Shown here piece by piece: positions 7,609 to 8,940 of a stretch of DNA of 8,940 nt (position 1 is the stretch's first letter; each line of letters begins with the position of its first letter). Source of the stretch: Bacteroidales bacterium (GTDB lineage Bacteria > Bacteroidota > Bacteroidia > Bacteroidales > UBA7960); the NCBI GenBank assembly GCA_003560215.1, contig PWIY01000092.1, positions 1 to 8,940 on the forward strand. The letters run 5' to 3'. The notes below the pieces were generated by a model that did no database searches, was not told the DNA's origin, and saw only the letters and a list, made by a program, of their open reading frames with translations. Made by a program: the position numbers and the translations under genes.

Positions 7609-8940
7609 CTATTGGCTTTGCAAATAAGGCTTTATTTTTTCCCGGCCTCTTTCCCGCCACTCCGCAGGTATGATCTCCCAGTTTTCACGACTCTCAGGTG
7701 TGTAGGTTCCCTTTTCCCTGAAAAACTCAACCATATAACTGCGTAAGTCTTTATCGGTGGTGGAAAGAATGCGGGCATTGAGTTCATCATGCGGGATACC
7801 GGCACCATTGGTCAGATGACCACCTCCGCCGCTCCCCCGATAAGAATTGATGGCAACCACATAAACCGATTCCGGATTGAATTCGCTTCCGTCTTCCATT
7901 TCAAGAATCTCAACCCGCTCTCCAACAGGCAAACTGACATCCACCGTATACCGGATGCCGGCAGCTGAATCAAAATTGTAAGGGGGATTTCTAAGCAAAC
8001 CCCTGCCGCGGCGGTCATCCGGCACACGGCCCAGGGCATCCTGGTGTACATTTAAAAGGTAATCATCTTCGCCTTCCATTTCGTTCAGCCACAAACCATA
8101 GGAATACTCCAGGTAATCCTGCACCTCTGCTCCGGTAAGCTCCATGGTATAGAGATAGTTCTCGTATTCATACAGCCTGAAAAAATCCTTCATACGCAAC
8201 GGCCCCTGCCGGATGGTTTGATCAAAGGCAAGCGGTGCGGTGAACGAAAGATCTGCACCCGTTAAAGAAAGCTGAATCTCATGTACCAGATCCGTAAACG
8301 GCGCACTGCCAAATAATGCATCCATGGAATGCATGGGGCCGGTTATCTCCCCCACCCTTTCATTGGAAAACCTGAGAATCTCACTCACATCATCCTCAAA
8401 GGTTTGGACAAAATCACGGTGTGGAACCACCCTGGTAGCAGAGATCATGTCCCCCTCCACGCCTTGAAGGGTAAAAGTGCGCCTGGCCTCGCGCCTGAAG
8501 GTTAGTTCGGCCACAGCAAGATGCTCTGCAAAATGGCCGGGTCCGAGAACCAGAACCGGGTCTCCGTCAACGTTGGTAACGGTTTGCACACGCCTGCGGT
8601 GATCATGGCCGGCAAAGATCACATCAAAACCGGGGACATTTTTGGCCACATACCCGGAGGCATGTTCCAGGGGGTGGGAATCAGGATCGGGATCCAGCGA
8701 ACCGAATCCACTGTGAAACAAACCAACAATGGCATCGGGTTGTTCATGCTCACGGATATGGTCAACCCAGTAAGCTGCAGATTCAACCATATCTTCAAAC
8801 ACCAGCCCTTCCCACAAATGCGGCGGGAGCCAGGTGGGAACACCGGTGGTGGTGAGCCCGAGTACGGCAATCCGGATGCGTTCCCGCTCAATTACCGTAT
8901 ATGGTTTGAAGTAAGGCTCTCCACTCTCCTCATCCAGCAC
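7609..8940 (-). CDS. 5'-nucleotidase/metallophosphatase, UshA/CpdB family (5' end outside the window)
   Basis: Calcineurin-like phosphoesterase followed by a 5'-nucleotidase C-terminal domain, a family that removes phosphate from nucleotides or opens 2',3'-cyclic nucleotides, usually outside the inner membrane. The 443 codons shown are the C-terminal part. The reading frame is open to the edge, so the GTG at 8940 is a cut point, not a start; the export signal and first metal ligands (Asp-x-His, Asp, Asn) are missing. Visible metal ligands are the His of GLFHSG (codon 8713-8715) and both His of GHDHR (8599-8610). The C-terminal domain has TAPLAFDQTIRQG (8203-8241), the substrate loop, then YEYENYLYTMELTG and SYRGSGGGGHL. 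This pattern is common in Bacteroidota bifunctional metallophosphatase/5'-nucleotidases. No lipid or membrane anchor is visible at the C-terminus. It converges on the protease gene with 9 nt between stops. Confidence 0.9.
   Translation of the reverse strand: MLDEESGEPYFKPYTVIERERIRIAVLGLTTTGVPTWLPPHLWEGLVFEDMVESAAYWVDHIREHEQPDAIVGLFHSGFGSLDPDPDSHPLEHASGYVAKNVPGFDVIFAGHDHRRRVQTVTNVDGDPVLVLGPGHFAEHLAVAELTFRREARRTFTLQGVEGDMISATRVVPHRDFVQTFEDDVSEILRFSNERVGEITGPMHSMDALFGSAPFTDLVHEIQLSLTGADLSFTAPLAFDQTIRQGPLRMKDFFRLYEYENYLYTMELTGAEVQDYLEYSYGLWLNEMEGEDDYLLNVHQDALGRVPDDRRGRGLLRNPPYNFDSAAGIRYTVDVSLPVGERVEILEMEDGSEFNPESVYVVAINSYRGSGGGGHLTNGAGIPHDELNARILSTTDKDLRSYMVEFFREKGTYTPESRENWEIIPAEWRERGREKIKPYLQSQ

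Noticed and set aside
7622..7640. + strand hairpin AAATAA/TTATTT with T-tract as a terminator for the protease gene
   Set aside because: The stem is AT only with a 4-nt loop, too weak to list as a feature, though it is mentioned in the convergent-end finding.
1..8940. A new defence, mobile or biosynthetic system spanning the window
   Set aside because: All genes belong to known housekeeping or envelope families with even codon character; there are no repeats, integrase or transposase genes, or toxin-antitoxin-like pairs.

Overview
This window looks like ordinary chromosomal housekeeping DNA from a member of the Bacteroidota, probably Bacteroidales-like. The evidence is protein character: the Met-rich YidC with a lysine in the groove position, a DUF5606-type protein (a family I know only from this phylum), a two-lobed aspartyl protease with a PDZ domain, and a Bacteroidota-style 5'-nucleotidase. 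There is also one promoter-like sequence matching the phylum's TAnnTTTG -7 box. Genus or species cannot be read from this stretch.

Layout. Five genes lie in a row on the + strand: yidC (5' end outside the window, membrane protein insertase), purB (adenylosuccinate lyase), an MsbA-type ABC exporter, a DUF5606-family small protein, and pyrD (quinone-type dihydroorotate dehydrogenase). Gaps are 11, 24, 61 and 6 nt, so yidC-purB-ABC are probably co-transcribed, and DUF5606-pyrD may form a second unit with its own promoter inside the 61-nt gap. After a 71- to 80-nt gap with a weak hairpin and T-tract comes a secreted aspartyl protease/PDZ gene. It converges on a - strand 5'-nucleotidase/metallophosphatase gene that runs off the right edge. 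The two stop codons are 9 nt apart, and an intrinsic-terminator-like hairpin for the - strand gene lies inside the 3' end of the protease gene.

How the genes relate. Two themes mix here: the cell envelope (YidC, ABC exporter, exported protease, probably exported nucleotidase) and nucleotides (PurB in purine synthesis, PyrD in pyrimidine synthesis, a 5'-nucleotidase for salvage). I see no sign that they form one dedicated system; it reads as a normal compact bacterial gene order.

There are no RNA genes, insertion sequences, CRISPR arrays, long repeats, broken genes or gene-free stretches over 300 bases. I found no previously undescribed system. The most interesting single point is that the class 2 PyrD carries a cysteine (C180) where class 2 enzymes usually have the catalytic serine, giving it a class 1-like active-site motif.
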